Positions 16,324 through 25,171 are shown, counted from the first letter of the stretch. The stretch: 34,011 bases of DNA from an uncultured Verrucomicrobiota bacterium (GCA_903904685.1 CAIVDS010000010.1:1-34011); one strand, 5' to 3'. Numbers and translations are program-made. The notes: generated by a model from the sequence alone, not told the origin.

Positions 16324-18018
16324 ATGATCTCAAGCCCCCTGTCCATCTACATCAATTGGGCCTCCTACGACGAGCTCTCCGACAACGTCGAACTCACCGA
16401 GGAACTCGCCCTTCGCCAGCTCGACGCCCTTCTTTGGCTGCGCATGCAGGGCGTTCGCTTCGATTATTACCTGATGGACGCCTTCTGGTATGACCGCGAC
16501 GGCGGCTACCGCACCTGGCGCAAACCGCACTGGCCCGACGGCCCCGATCGCTGGCTGCGCAAGTGCATCGAGAACGACGTGAAGCCCGGCCTCTGGGTCA
16601 CCGTGAACACCCTCTGCCAGATGAACTCCATCCCCGAGTGGGCGGACTCGCTGGACGAGAACCCCGTCCCCGCCGGCCACACCTGGGCGAAAAAGTTCTG
16701 CTGCTTCCACGGCGGCTTCCTCGCCCACTTCATGGCGACGCTCGACCATTGGCATGGGCGCGGTTTCCGTCTTTTCAAATTCGACTTCGCCGACTTCAAC
16801 GCCGCGCCGCCCCACCTCCAGCAAACCCTCCTGCCTTCCGAGATCCGCGCCGCCAACATCACCGCGTTCCAAGGCGCCCTGAAAGCCTTCCGCAAGCGCC
16901 ATCCCGACGTCGTGCTTATCGGCTACAACGGCTTTGAGGAATACCCCGCGCAGCTCGGCACCGCCTTCCCCCTGTGCAAGATCGTCGATCACCGCTGGCT
17001 TGAGGTCTTCGACTCGCTCTACTGCGGCGACCCGCGCCCCGCCGACGTGCCCGCCATGAATTTCTGGCGCTCCAAGGACATCTACTCCGACCACCTCGTG
17101 CGCTACTACGAGTTCAACGGTTTTCCGCTAAGCCGCATCGACAACAGCGGCTTCATGATCGGCACGACCGGCACCTGCTACCACCGCGGCACCGCCGCCT
17201 GGCAGGGCATGCTGCTGCTCTCCCTCGCCCGCGGCGGGTGGGCCAACACCTACTACGGCAACCTCGATCTTCTCGACGAAGAGAAAGCCCGGTGGTTCGC
17301 CCGCGTCCAGCGGCTCTTCCTTCCGCTGCAGGCGACCGCCCATGTTGAAACCTTCGGCGGCATGCCCGGCGAAGCCCAACCCTACGGCTACTCCGCCCGA
17401 CAGTCCGGAGGCGGGCTTTTCACGGTGGTCAACCCCTCTCAATCCGTCGCCGAGATCGGCCTGCCCCCGCTCGACGGCGCCGCGGCCCGGGTGCTTTTCG
17501 CCGACGCCGGTTTCAATCCCGCCTTGCGCAATGGCCGCCTCTCCCTCGGTCCCGAACAACTCGCCGTCGTCGGTTTCGGTTCCTATGCCGATGCCCGCCA
17601 CGATCTCGGCCGCCAGCATGACGTTGTCATTCCGACCGCGATCCGGCCTCTCGCGTCCGATGTCGTCGCCGGAGAAAAACGCCTCGACATCACTCTCGCC
17701 CGCCCGCCGTCCGCAGGCAAAGTCCGCATCGTCCTCCGCCAGACAACCTCCGCGGGCTATCCCAAGCGCAGCACCGGCGGTTCGCCACCCAAGGGGATTT
17801 CCCTCGGCAAGATCCTTCGTCTTTCCGCCTTTCAGGCCGGCCGCGAAATCCCCGTGGCCATCCACTACGACAAGGCCATTTGGAGCGGCCTCTCGTGGGC
17901 CGTCGGCGAAGTCGACGCCACCGCCTTGAACCCGGCCCTGCCGCTCATGATCGAATGCTCAACGACCGAGGCGGAAACCGTCATGCTCGCCGCCGAGCTT
18001 TTCCACGTCTTCAACTGA
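16324..18018 (+). CDS. Clan GH-D glycoside hydrolase (alpha-galactosidase-like)
   Basis: A 564-residue (beta/alpha)8 barrel protein likely to cleave an alpha-galactoside or similar alpha-glycoside. YYLMDAFWYDRDGGY matches the barrel entrance strands of GH27/GH36. GLWVTVNT precedes the catalytic strand RLFKFDFADFN, where Asp154 occupies the nucleophile place of the KxD motif. A second acid may lie in the segment around GDPRPADVP or FWRSKD, but I cannot decide which. Residues from about 360 onward are beta-rich (GLFTVVNPS, then two further strands) and probably form the C-terminal sandwich. There is no signal peptide. It starts 38 bases after the GH52 stop, so the two are probably co-transcribed. 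It could instead belong to a less studied GH36-like subfamily. Confidence 0.78.
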   Translation: MISSPLSIYINWASYDELSDNVELTEELALRQLDALLWLRMQGVRFDYYLMDAFWYDRDGGYRTWRKPHWPDGPDRWLRKCIENDVKPGLWVTVNTLCQMNSIPEWADSLDENPVPAGHTWAKKFCCFHGGFLAHFMATLDHWHGRGFRLFKFDFADFNAAPPHLQQTLLPSEIRAANITAFQGALKAFRKRHPDVVLIGYNGFEEYPAQLGTAFPLCKIVDHRWLEVFDSLYCGDPRPADVPAMNFWRSKDIYSDHLVRYYEFNGFPLSRIDNSGFMIGTTGTCYHRGTAAWQGMLLLSLARGGWANTYYGNLDLLDEEKARWFARVQRLFLPLQATAHVETFGGMPGEAQPYGYSARQSGGGLFTVVNPSQSVAEIGLPPLDGAAARVLFADAGFNPALRNGRLSLGPEQLAVVGFGSYADARHDLGRQHDVVIPTAIRPLASDVVAGEKRLDITLARPPSAGKVRIVLRQTTSAGYPKRSTGGSPPKGISLGKILRLSAFQAGREIPVAIHYDKAIWSGLSWAVGEVDATALNPALPLMIECSTTEAETVMLAAELFHVFN

Positions 18019-18163
18019 CGCGCGTCCGCCCGCTTTGGCTTGGGCGCTTGAACCGCAGCCATCGTCGGCGCAACTTCTGGGTTGCAATGGGTATGCCTTT
18101 GCCTGAATTTACCTGCTCGATTCTATCCAAGATCAGACTATCCTGTATCCCCTCTACACCATC

Positions 18164-18664
18164 ATGACCAAAACGACCCGTCGCATTCTTCTCCTCAGCG
18201 CATCCCTGCTCACCGCCAGCCTTTGGGCTACGGATACCGTATCGTTCCCCGGCTCCACCCCCGCAGCCGCGCCCGCCGCCGCTGCCGCCACCCCTGCCGC
18301 CGGCGCGCCGAAGCAGCAGAAGCTGATCAAGGTTTGCTCGATCAACACGGCGCAGGGCTTCCAGGAGTTTCAGGCCAACGTGCAGGTCGTGCAGACGCAG
18401 CGTCAACTGGTGATCGATGCCAACACCGCCTACGAAAAGGAAACCAATGCGGCCAAGAAGAAGGAATTGAAGACGAAGCTCGACGAGTTGCTCGCGAAGC
18501 TCAACGAGAACAACCAGACGATGATCAAAACCTACGGCTTCTCGCTCGAACGCTCCTACACCGTCGCGGTCGAAAAGGCCGACGTCTACATGCTCGTCTC
18601 CGACGAGGAAGCCGCGAAGTTCGAAAAAGCCCAGGCCGAAGCCGCCGCCGCCGCGAAAAAGTAA
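18164..18664 (+). CDS. Secreted coiled-coil protein, OmpH/Skp-like (uncharacterised)
   Basis: A 166-residue exported protein. Residues 1-22 form a signal peptide (MTKTTRRILLL, hydrophobic core, probable cleavage after SLWA). A low-complexity Ala/Pro segment follows (30-49). From LIKVCSINTAQGFQEFQ onward the chain is charged and helical, with Lys- and Glu-rich segments (EKETNAAKKKELKTKLDELL) typical of a coiled coil, and it ends in an Ala/Lys tail. The layout resembles periplasmic OmpH/Skp chaperones, but no diagnostic motif is seen and the BamA/lpx genes usually beside skp are absent. A strong terminator follows 38 bases after the stop, so this gene is probably the end of its transcript. Confidence 0.75.
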   Translation: MTKTTRRILLLSASLLTASLWATDTVSFPGSTPAAAPAAAAATPAAGAPKQQKLIKVCSINTAQGFQEFQANVQVVQTQRQLVIDANTAYEKETNAAKKKELKTKLDELLAKLNENNQTMIKTYGFSLERSYTVAVEKADVYMLVSDEEAAKFEKAQAEAAAAAKK

Positions 18665-18701
18665 GCAGAGCCTTTCAAAGCAGCTCCCCCATTTAATGGT
18701 T

Positions 18702-18732
18702 AAGGCCGCGGATCAACTCCGCGGCCTTTTTT
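18702..18732 (+). terminator. Intrinsic terminator
   Basis: GGCCGCGG (18704-18711) pairs perfectly with CCGCGGCC (18719-18726) around loop ATCAACT and is followed by six T. It lies 38 bases after the OmpH-like gene. Confidence 0.93.
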
Positions 18733-19070
18733 GCGGGCGGAGCGTGAGGTTCAAGTGCAGCGGCCCATCGCCTTGCCGGGGAAAACAAACATCGGCGCAA
18801 CTCGCCGCGCTCTGAAACCGGTTGTCCACGAATGGACACGAATACCGAATCTCCGCAAGGAGTGCCGACGAGTGTTCATGCGTGGGGAAAACTCGTCTTT
18901 TATCCCGCCCAGCCCCTTGGATCGATCCTTCCGGTTTCCGCCTTCTGGCCTCCGTCCGACCGTCCACCGCCTTCTCACTCCATTCTGAAAACTACGCATG
19001 GCTATTAAGAGAGTAACAACCTGCCCTCAGAGAGCGTTACATCTTTACCTCGGCCGATTTCCAAATACCG
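18733..19070. other. Intergenic stretch, about 340 bases, with a dispersed repeat
   Basis: No credible gene; short frames on both strands are translations of the repeat. Copy 1 of the repeat occupies roughly 18821-18926. The rest upstream of the LRR gene shows no clear promoter by eye. Confidence 0.6.
18821..18926 (+). repeat. Dispersed intergenic repeat, copy 1
   Basis: The 61-base core 18845-18905 matches 33473-33533 in the same orientation with three substitutions and no gaps. Flanks also match in part: GTCCACGAA before the core and CCCTTGGATCGA after it. Small hairpins lie in or beside it: GTCCA-CGAA-TGGAC at 18824-18837 and CTCC-GCAA-GGAG at 18851-18862. Confidence 0.85.
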
Positions 19071-21725
19071 ATGACCCGCAAGATGATTCTTTTTCGCGAC
19101 CTATGGGGTGGCATCGGCTGCATGATTGCAAAAAAAAGACCCTTCGGTGCATGGAGTCTTTTTGCCGCCTTGTGCTGCATGGCGCCCGCTCTGTCGGCGG
19201 CGACGTTTGGTAATTTTACTTATACCGACAACGGAACTTCCATCACCATCACCGGCTTTCCGACCTCTTTCGTTGGTGCGGTTGTGATCCCTTCGACCAT
19301 TAACGGCGAGCCGGTGACCAGTATCGGAAGCAGTGCGTTCCAATACTGCTACGGTCTGACGAGCGTATCGATTCCCCCCAGCGTTACCAGCATCGGAACC
19401 AATGCGTTCTACAATTGCAACGGGCTGACCAGCGTTACGATTCCTGCAGGCGTCACCAGTATCGGAAGCGGTGCGTTCATATACTGCTTCGGTCTGACGA
19501 GCGTGTCGATTCCATCCAACGTCACCAGCATCGGAACCAATGCGTTCCAAGGCTGCAACGGGCTGACCAGCGTGACGATTTCTGCAGGCGTCACCAGCAT
19601 CGGAGACAGTGCGTTCTACGGCTGCACCAATCTGACTAGCGTGACGATTCCTGCCAGCGTGACTAGTATAGGAATCCAAGTGTTCTCCGGTTGCGGCTGG
19701 CTTGCTTCGATATCGGTCGATGTGGCGAATCCGAGCTACAGTAGCAGTTCAAACGGTGTGCTCTTCGATAAACTGCAAACAACACTCATTGAATATCCGG
19801 GAGGCAAGGGCGGTGCCTACACGATTCCATCCAGCGTCACCAGCATCGGAACCTATGCGTTCCAATACTGCAGAGTGACCAGTGTGACGATTCCATCCAA
19901 CATCACCAGTATCGGAAGCGGTGCGTTCGCTGGTTGCACAGGACTGACCTCCATCTCGGTGGATGTTGCGAATGCCAATTACAGTAGCCCTGGCGGGGTG
20001 CTCTTCGATAAACTGCAAACATCGCTCATTCAATTTCCGGCAGGCAAGAGTGGTGCCTACACGATTCCCAGCAGTGTCACCAGCCTAGCGGACTATGCGT
20101 TCGAAAGCTGCAGCGGGCTCACCAGCGTGGCGATTCCTACAGGCGTCACCAGCATCGGAAGCTATGCGTTCGAAAGCTGCAGCAGGCTGACCAGCGTGGC
20201 GATTCCTGCAGGCGTCACCAGCATAGCGGACTATGCGTTCGAAAGCTGCAGCGGGCTCACGAGCGTGACGATTCCTGCAGGCGCCACCAGCATCGGAACC
20301 TATGCGTTCAACAATTGCACCAAACTGACGAGCGTGGCGATTTCTGCAGGCGTCACCAGCATCGGAACCTATGCGTTCCAAGGCTGCAGCGGGCTCACCA
20401 GCGTGACGATTCCATCCAGCGTCACCAACATCGGAAGCGGTGCGTTCTCTGGTTGCACAGGTCTGACCTCCATCTCGGTGGATGTTGCGAATGCCAATTA
20501 CAGTAGCCCTGGCGGTGTGCTCTTCGATAAACTGCAAACAACACTCATTGAATATCCGGGAGGCAAGAGCGGTGCCTACACGATTCCCTCCAGCGTCACC
20601 GGCATCGGAACCAGTGCGTTCGAAGGCTGCAGCGGGGTGACCAGTGTGACAATTCCTGCAGGTGTCACCAGCATCGGATCCCAAGCGTTCGACTATTGCT
20701 ACAGCCTGACCAGCGTAACGATTCCTGCAGGCGTCACCAATATAGCGGACTATACGTTCTTCGGCTGCAGGGGGCTGACCAGCATGTCGATTCCATCCAG
20801 CGTCACCAACATCGGAAACGGTGCATTCCGAGACAGCGGGCTGACGAGCGTGACTATTCCATCCAGCGTCACCAGCATTGGAGACCATGCATTCGAGAAT
20901 TGCAGCGTGCTGACGATCGCGAATTTCATGGGAAACGCTCCGACTCTTGGTTCCAACCCCTTTCCGATTTTTGGTTCCGACCCCTTTGTTGGAGTGGCGA
21001 GCGGCTTCACGGTGTATTACCTGAGTGGCAGTTCGGGGTTCACCTCGCCCACTTGGAAGGGCCATGCGGCATTCCCGATGCAGGGACCGCAATTCACCAG
21101 TTCTCCCCCCGACGCCAACGGCACGACCGGCGTGTCCTATCAGTATTCCTGCACGGCGACAGGCGCGCCACCCCCGGCTTTTGCAGTCACATCGGGAGCA
21201 TTGCCCGATGGCCTGACGATTTCCAGCGCCGGCACAATCTCGGGCGCACCCACGGCGGCGGGCGTTTTCAGCGGCACCATCACCGCCGCCAACGGGACAT
21301 CTCCCGACGCCACCCAGGCCTTTACCATCACGATCAACACCGCGCTGCAAAGCTGGCGGCAATCCTACTTTGGCACCACCGCCAACACCGGAACCGCCGC
21401 CGACAGCGCCGTCTCCAACCTGGACGGTTTGCCCAACCTGCTCGAATACGCCCTCGGAGGCGACCCCACGGTCGCCAACAGCGCCATTCGCCCCACTGTG
21501 AACACCGTTGCCAGCAACGGGGCAAACTACCTTGCGCTGACGTTCACGCCGCAGAGATCCGACATCACTTATGCCATCGAGGTCAGTGGAGACCTCACCG
21601 GGGCCTGGACCAGCATCTCCCTCGCCGGACTGCTCACGATAGGCCAGCCCTATACCTACACCGACACGGTCGCCGTGGCGGCGGGCGCCCCTCGTTTCAT
21701 CCGCCTGCGCGTCAGCGGGCAATAG
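19071..21725 (+). CDS. Secreted BspA-type leucine-rich-repeat protein with Ig-like domain
   Basis: Exported surface-type protein of 884 residues. A signal peptide runs from MIAKKRPFG to about PALSA; if the ATG at 19122 is the true start, the signal peptide is conventional. Some 20 repeats of about 23 residues follow (consensus LTSVTIPAGVTSIG..AF.GC), the BspA/LRR_5 type, interrupted three times by a longer unit (SVDVANANYSS, GVLFDKLQT). Residues from about 680 to 765 form a putative Ig domain (TGVSYQYSCTATGAPPPAFAV, LPDGLTIS.AGTISGAPT). The last 110 residues carry the LDGLPNLLEYALGGDP tail seen in secreted verrucomicrobial proteins. BspA-type LRRs mediate adhesion in other bacteria, but the partner here is unknown. 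The segment GSNPFPIFGSDPF, near 626-638, is a small in-frame duplication. Confidence 0.9.
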   Translation: MTRKMILFRDLWGGIGCMIAKKRPFGAWSLFAALCCMAPALSAATFGNFTYTDNGTSITITGFPTSFVGAVVIPSTINGEPVTSIGSSAFQYCYGLTSVSIPPSVTSIGTNAFYNCNGLTSVTIPAGVTSIGSGAFIYCFGLTSVSIPSNVTSIGTNAFQGCNGLTSVTISAGVTSIGDSAFYGCTNLTSVTIPASVTSIGIQVFSGCGWLASISVDVANPSYSSSSNGVLFDKLQTTLIEYPGGKGGAYTIPSSVTSIGTYAFQYCRVTSVTIPSNITSIGSGAFAGCTGLTSISVDVANANYSSPGGVLFDKLQTSLIQFPAGKSGAYTIPSSVTSLADYAFESCSGLTSVAIPTGVTSIGSYAFESCSRLTSVAIPAGVTSIADYAFESCSGLTSVTIPAGATSIGTYAFNNCTKLTSVAISAGVTSIGTYAFQGCSGLTSVTIPSSVTNIGSGAFSGCTGLTSISVDVANANYSSPGGVLFDKLQTTLIEYPGGKSGAYTIPSSVTGIGTSAFEGCSGVTSVTIPAGVTSIGSQAFDYCYSLTSVTIPAGVTNIADYTFFGCRGLTSMSIPSSVTNIGNGAFRDSGLTSVTIPSSVTSIGDHAFENCSVLTIANFMGNAPTLGSNPFPIFGSDPFVGVASGFTVYYLSGSSGFTSPTWKGHAAFPMQGPQFTSSPPDANGTTGVSYQYSCTATGAPPPAFAVTSGALPDGLTISSAGTISGAPTAAGVFSGTITAANGTSPDATQAFTITINTALQSWRQSYFGTTANTGTAADSAVSNLDGLPNLLEYALGGDPTVANSAIRPTVNTVASNGANYLALTFTPQRSDITYAIEVSGDLTGAWTSISLAGLLTIGQPYTYTDTVAVAAGAPRFIRLRVSGQ
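19690..20590 (+). repeat. Long internal repeat units within the LRR gene
   Basis: Three copies of a unit of about 140 bases start near 19690, 19931 and 20450. Copies two and three differ at two of the first 70 or so bases. The end of copy three is identical to copy one over 55 bases (20513-20567 with 19754-19808), while copy two differs there. The third copy therefore appears mosaic. Confidence 0.88.
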
Positions 21726-21755
21726 GAAGCGAGCCGAGTCGGTTCGATCGAAGGG

Positions 21756-23000
21756 TCAGTAATCCGTGCGCTCGGCGTAGGAGGCGTATTTCTCCATGAC
21801 GAAATCGATGTCCTTGTCCCCGCGTCCGCTCAGGTTGACGAGGATGGATTCGTCGGGACGTTCCTTGGCGAGCTTCAACGCATAGGCCACCGCATGGGCG
21901 CTTTCGAGGGCGGGAATGATGCCTTCGCGGCGTGAGAGCCTGAAAAACGCCTCGATCGTCTCCGCGTCGGTGGCGGTGCCGGCAATGGTGCGTCCGCTTT
22001 GGAAAAGGTAGGCGTGCTCCGGGCCGACCGAGGGATAATCGAGGCCGCTCGCCACCGAGTAGACGGGGGCCGGGTCGCCTTTAGCATCCTTGAGCATAAT
22101 GGAGTTGAACCCGTGCATGACGCCTTCCTCGCCGTAGTTGAGGCTGGCGGCGTGATCGCCGAGCTTGGCGCCGCGTCCGAGCGGTTCGACGCCGTGCAGA
22201 AGCACGGGATCATCAAGGAAGGCGGAGAAAATGCCCATCGCGTTGGAGCCGCCGCCCACGCAGGCGACCACGTTGCCGGGCAGGTCGCCGGTCATCTCCA
22301 AAAACTGTTCGCGCGCCTCGATGCCGACCACGCGTTGAAACTCGCGCACCATGAGCGGAAACGGGTGCGGACCGACCACGGACCCGATGCAGTAAATGCT
22401 GTTCACCGGATCGGCGAGATAGGCCTGGAAGGCGGAATCCACCGCCTCCTTGAGCGTGCGTGCGCCAAAGGAGACCGGCACGACCTTGGCGCCGAGGATT
22501 TTCATGCGCACCACGTTGGGATGCTCCTTGGCGATATCGACCTCGCCCATGTGGATCTCGACCGGAATGCCGAAGTAGGCTCCGGCGGTGGCGAGGGCGA
22601 CGCCATGCTGCCCGGCGCCGGTTTCGGCGATGAGCTTTTTCTTGCCGAGAAACCTGGCCAGCAGCGCCTCGCCCATGCAGTGGTTGAGCTTGTGGGCGCC
22701 GGTGTGGTTGAGATCCTCGCGCTTCAAGTAGATGCGGGCGCCGTCGATCGCGTCGCTGAGGTTCTTGCAGTAATAAATGGGCGTGGGCCGGCCCTGAAAA
22801 TGCGTCCGGATGGAGCGCAGTTCACGGATGAAATCGTGGCTGCGGCAAATGCGGTGGTAGGCGTGGTTGATCTCGTCCATCTGCCGCTGGAGCTCGGGCG
22901 GGATGAAGGCGCCGCCGAACTTGCCAAAGAATCCCTTGGCGTCGGGTTGCGTGCGATGGGTGGGAAGCGGGGCTTGGGTTTTGTTCATGGAGGCAGTCAT
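21756..23000 (-). CDS. trpB: Tryptophan synthase beta subunit
   Basis: Joins indole and L-serine to make L-tryptophan with pyridoxal phosphate; normally works in an alpha2-beta2 complex. The 414-residue length is normal. [15 protein letters not shown] places the PLP lysine at Lys104. AETGAGQHG holds catalytic Glu126, the Glu109 equivalent. [10 protein letters not shown] is the phosphate-binding loop, and [10 protein letters not shown] and HGVEPLGRG are also typical. The start at 23000 gives MTASMNKT, and an ATG four codons later is equally possible. trpA and trpF are not in the window, so the gene stands apart from the usual trp cluster. A GC-rich hairpin without a T run (23134-23155) lies in the 170-base gap behind the MFS gene. 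Confidence 0.96.
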   Translation of the reverse strand: MTASMNKTQAPLPTHRTQPDAKGFFGKFGGAFIPPELQRQMDEINHAYHRICRSHDFIRELRSIRTHFQGRPTPIYYCKNLSDAIDGARIYLKREDLNHTGAHKLNHCMGEALLARFLGKKKLIAETGAGQHGVALATAGAYFGIPVEIHMGEVDIAKEHPNVVRMKILGAKVVPVSFGARTLKEAVDSAFQAYLADPVNSIYCIGSVVGPHPFPLMVREFQRVVGIEAREQFLEMTGDLPGNVVACVGGGSNAMGIFSAFLDDPVLLHGVEPLGRGAKLGDHAASLNYGEEGVMHGFNSIMLKDAKGDPAPVYSVASGLDYPSVGPEHAYLFQSGRTIAGTATDAETIEAFFRLSRREGIIPALESAHAVAYALKLAKERPDESILVNLSGRGDKDIDFVMEKYASYAERTDY

Positions 23001-23133
23001 GGAAAAAAGGCTTGGGCCGACACGGTCTGGTTGAAGGATGTTTGCTCTAATGAACGCGATTCACCGTGGCAAGTTGGACCGTGGCCGAAACAAGCAGGCG
23101 CACTACGCATTATTAGGTCCGGCGAGGCTGCGG

Positions 23134-23155
23134 CGGGCGGGTGAAACCCGACCCG
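23134..23155 (-). other. GC-rich hairpin between the MFS gene and trpB
   Basis: An imperfect stem of GGG/CCC blocks around a three-base GAA loop (TTC on the minus strand). It has no T tract on either strand, so it is not a clear terminator. It lies in the leader of trpB and downstream of the MFS stop. Confidence 0.4.
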
Positions 23156-23173
23156 TTCCGACACTGATCGGAC

Positions 23174-24571
23174 CTATCCCGCATGAGGAGTCACCGGTTG
23201 GCCGCGGCGCGCCTTCCAGTTGAAATACACCTTCAGGTAGGCCAGCGCCGCCAAGAAATAAAAACCGGACATCCACAAAAAACCGATGCGATTGTTCTGT
23301 AGCCGGTCAAAAAGCATGCCCACCAGCGGACCGGTCAGATTGCAGACCACTTGGTAAAAAACAGCCTGGGCGGAGCAAAACTGGCCGAGTTTTTCCCGGG
23401 GGAAAACCTCCACCGTGAATGCGCCCACGATGATGCCCAGGGTAAAATGCACCAGCCCTCTGGCGCAGATGGCGATCAGGTAGGTCCATTGGTCCACAAC
23501 GAAGAAGAAGCTTCCATAGACGATCAGGGCCAAAACCATATAGCAGGGAGCCATAAGCCGCACGGGCTTTAATCGGTCCGTCAATCCCCCAATGTAGAAT
23601 CCAAGGAGCAGTCCGAATCCGGTGGTCACCATTTTGGCCCAACCATCCATCGGCCCGATGGTGGCCAGATTTAACTTCAAATCCTGATAAAGATAAAAGA
23701 ACTGATATCCGCCACCCTGGTTGCCGAGCTGGTAAAGCAGGGATGCGACGAAAACCCAGATGTAGAAGGAGTCGCTGAAGCATTCGACGAAATAGGCGCG
23801 AAAGGGAGCAAAGAAGCCGCCTTTTTTATGCACATCGGGCGGCGGATATTCGCCTTCCTTGATCTTCCAAACGGAAAGGAGATAAATGGCGAGGGAGAAG
23901 ACACCGGTGCCGACATAGACCTCCTTCATGTGATGGTCGGCCATCCCGTAGATAAAGAAGCTCCAGACGAGACCGGCGATCAGGGCGACGTTCGCCTTCA
24001 ACGAATTGAAACGCCCCAGCACTTTTTCGGGCACCACGTCCCAATAGAGATAACTGAAGATGGCAAGCACGACGGCGTTGAACATGCCGGCGGCCAGACC
24101 GCAGACGCCGATCAGGAACGCCGGGCCGTTCATCGGGATGTGGGTGAAGAACCGCACCATCAGGGGGAATCGTTCCAAATAATGGAAGAAGTCCGGCATG
24201 AACGGAATCGCCATCAGGAAAAGGGCGAAGATCGGCGTTGCGATGAGAAGGAAGGGCCGGCGGCGGCCGTAACGGCCGCGATGGCGGTCGGACCATGTGC
24301 TCACCCACGGGTTGATCCACGGGGTGATAAAACCGCCGATGCTGCCCAGCAGGGCCATTTGCGTGAATGTCGCCCCGTGGTCGCGCATCATGACTCCGTT
24401 CAAGCTGCCGATCGCCTCGATCAGCGTGATGCCAAAGTCGTTCCACATCAGCCAGACGAAGAGGATGATCAGCTGGTGTTTGTTGTAATGGAGCGTGCCT
24501 ACCGAATAGATCGTTTCCTTGGGGGCAACGTGGGTTGGATCGGTCGGGGCGGGATTATTGGGGGAATTCAT
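23174..24571 (-). CDS. MFS/GPH-type sugar transporter
   Basis: A 465-residue inner-membrane carrier with about 12 hydrophobic segments separated by short loops. Between segments two and three it carries WSDRHRGRYGRRRPFLL (near 93-109), the motif A form seen in the glycoside-pentoside-hexuronide and SLC45-like sugar carriers. IGGLTDRLKPVRLM is the matching motif in the second half. Such carriers usually import a sugar or glycoside with a cation. It is the only transporter visible and could feed the cytoplasmic hydrolases encoded at 6248-18018, though it lies 5 kb away on the other strand. The ATG at 24571 is preferred over an adjacent TTG. Confidence 0.88.
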   Translation of the reverse strand: MNSPNNPAPTDPTHVAPKETIYSVGTLHYNKHQLIILFVWLMWNDFGITLIEAIGSLNGVMMRDHGATFTQMALLGSIGGFITPWINPWVSTWSDRHRGRYGRRRPFLLIATPIFALFLMAIPFMPDFFHYLERFPLMVRFFTHIPMNGPAFLIGVCGLAAGMFNAVVLAIFSYLYWDVVPEKVLGRFNSLKANVALIAGLVWSFFIYGMADHHMKEVYVGTGVFSLAIYLLSVWKIKEGEYPPPDVHKKGGFFAPFRAYFVECFSDSFYIWVFVASLLYQLGNQGGGYQFFYLYQDLKLNLATIGPMDGWAKMVTTGFGLLLGFYIGGLTDRLKPVRLMAPCYMVLALIVYGSFFFVVDQWTYLIAICARGLVHFTLGIIVGAFTVEVFPREKLGQFCSAQAVFYQVVCNLTGPLVGMLFDRLQNNRIGFLWMSGFYFLAALAYLKVYFNWKARRGQPVTPHAG

Positions 24572-24820
24572 CAAAGAAAGCGGTATCAGGAGGCAACGTG
24601 TTTAGAAAAATGTTCAGCAAATAGAAAACGGGAGGTTTTGAAAAGGTTTACGCATGATGGCGAGTCACAGTCGTCGAGGGTAGAGGTTAGAAGGAATTAA
24701 GATATGGGTTGCTGTGTCGAGCTTAACGAGGCGGCCGGTTCCCGATTGTCAGAATTTCCGCCCTAGTCTTGACGTGCACAAACACGTTGTCTTGCGCCCG
24801 CAACGCAGGGATGCTCGCGA

Positions 24821-25171
24821 ATGGATATCAAAACATCGCCTTGGCAGGAACGTTTCGGCCTCACGACCTGCGCCGCCGGTGAAATCGAATCGGCCATCCC
24901 GCCGGCCGCACTGGGCGTGGCGGTTATCTATGCGCAGTCTACGGCGGGCGACGCCATTTTTCTTGTGCTCGAATCCCGCGCCAACAGCCTGCGCGACCTC
25001 TGCGTGAAACGTCTCCAAACCGCGAAGATACCACCCGGCGCACCGCTCACGGTTTCCTTCAAGGCCGAGATTCTGGCCGACGCGTCGCCGGAGGCCGTCC
25101 ACGCCGCCTGCCGCCGGCAGGTCATCTTGGCCGGCGAACTCCGCCGCGAGCTCCGCCCCGCGATGCGCTGA
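24821..25171 (+). CDS. Small uncharacterised protein, 116 residues
   Basis: I do not recognise this protein. It has no signal peptide or membrane segment. The composition is ordinary and codon use is GC-rich in third positions, like its neighbours, which supports a real gene. The first 35 residues hold SPWQERFGLTTCAAGEI, followed by GVAVIYAQST and a hydrophobic strand FLVLES, then an Arg-rich helix. The order of strands and the Leu-Arg helix faintly recall a GIY-YIG-type fold, but the catalytic residues are not evident. It starts after a 250-base divergent gap with the MFS gene and ends 104 bases before the ADP-ribosylglycohydrolase gene. Confidence 0.6.
   Translation: MDIKTSPWQERFGLTTCAAGEIESAIPPAALGVAVIYAQSTAGDAIFLVLESRANSLRDLCVKRLQTAKIPPGAPLTVSFKAEILADASPEAVHAACRRQVILAGELRRELRPAMR

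Noticed and set aside
18713-18988. Short frames on both strands between the coiled-coil and LRR genes
   Set aside because: They are translations of the dispersed repeat and the terminator flank.
19330-20930. Regular repeats with even spacing, considered as a CRISPR array
   Set aside because: The period of 69 bases is in frame, has no unique spacers and encodes LRR units.
20085-21722. Minus-strand frame of 545 residues with repeats
   Set aside because: Mirror of the LRR repeats on the plus strand, which has the signal peptide and domain order.
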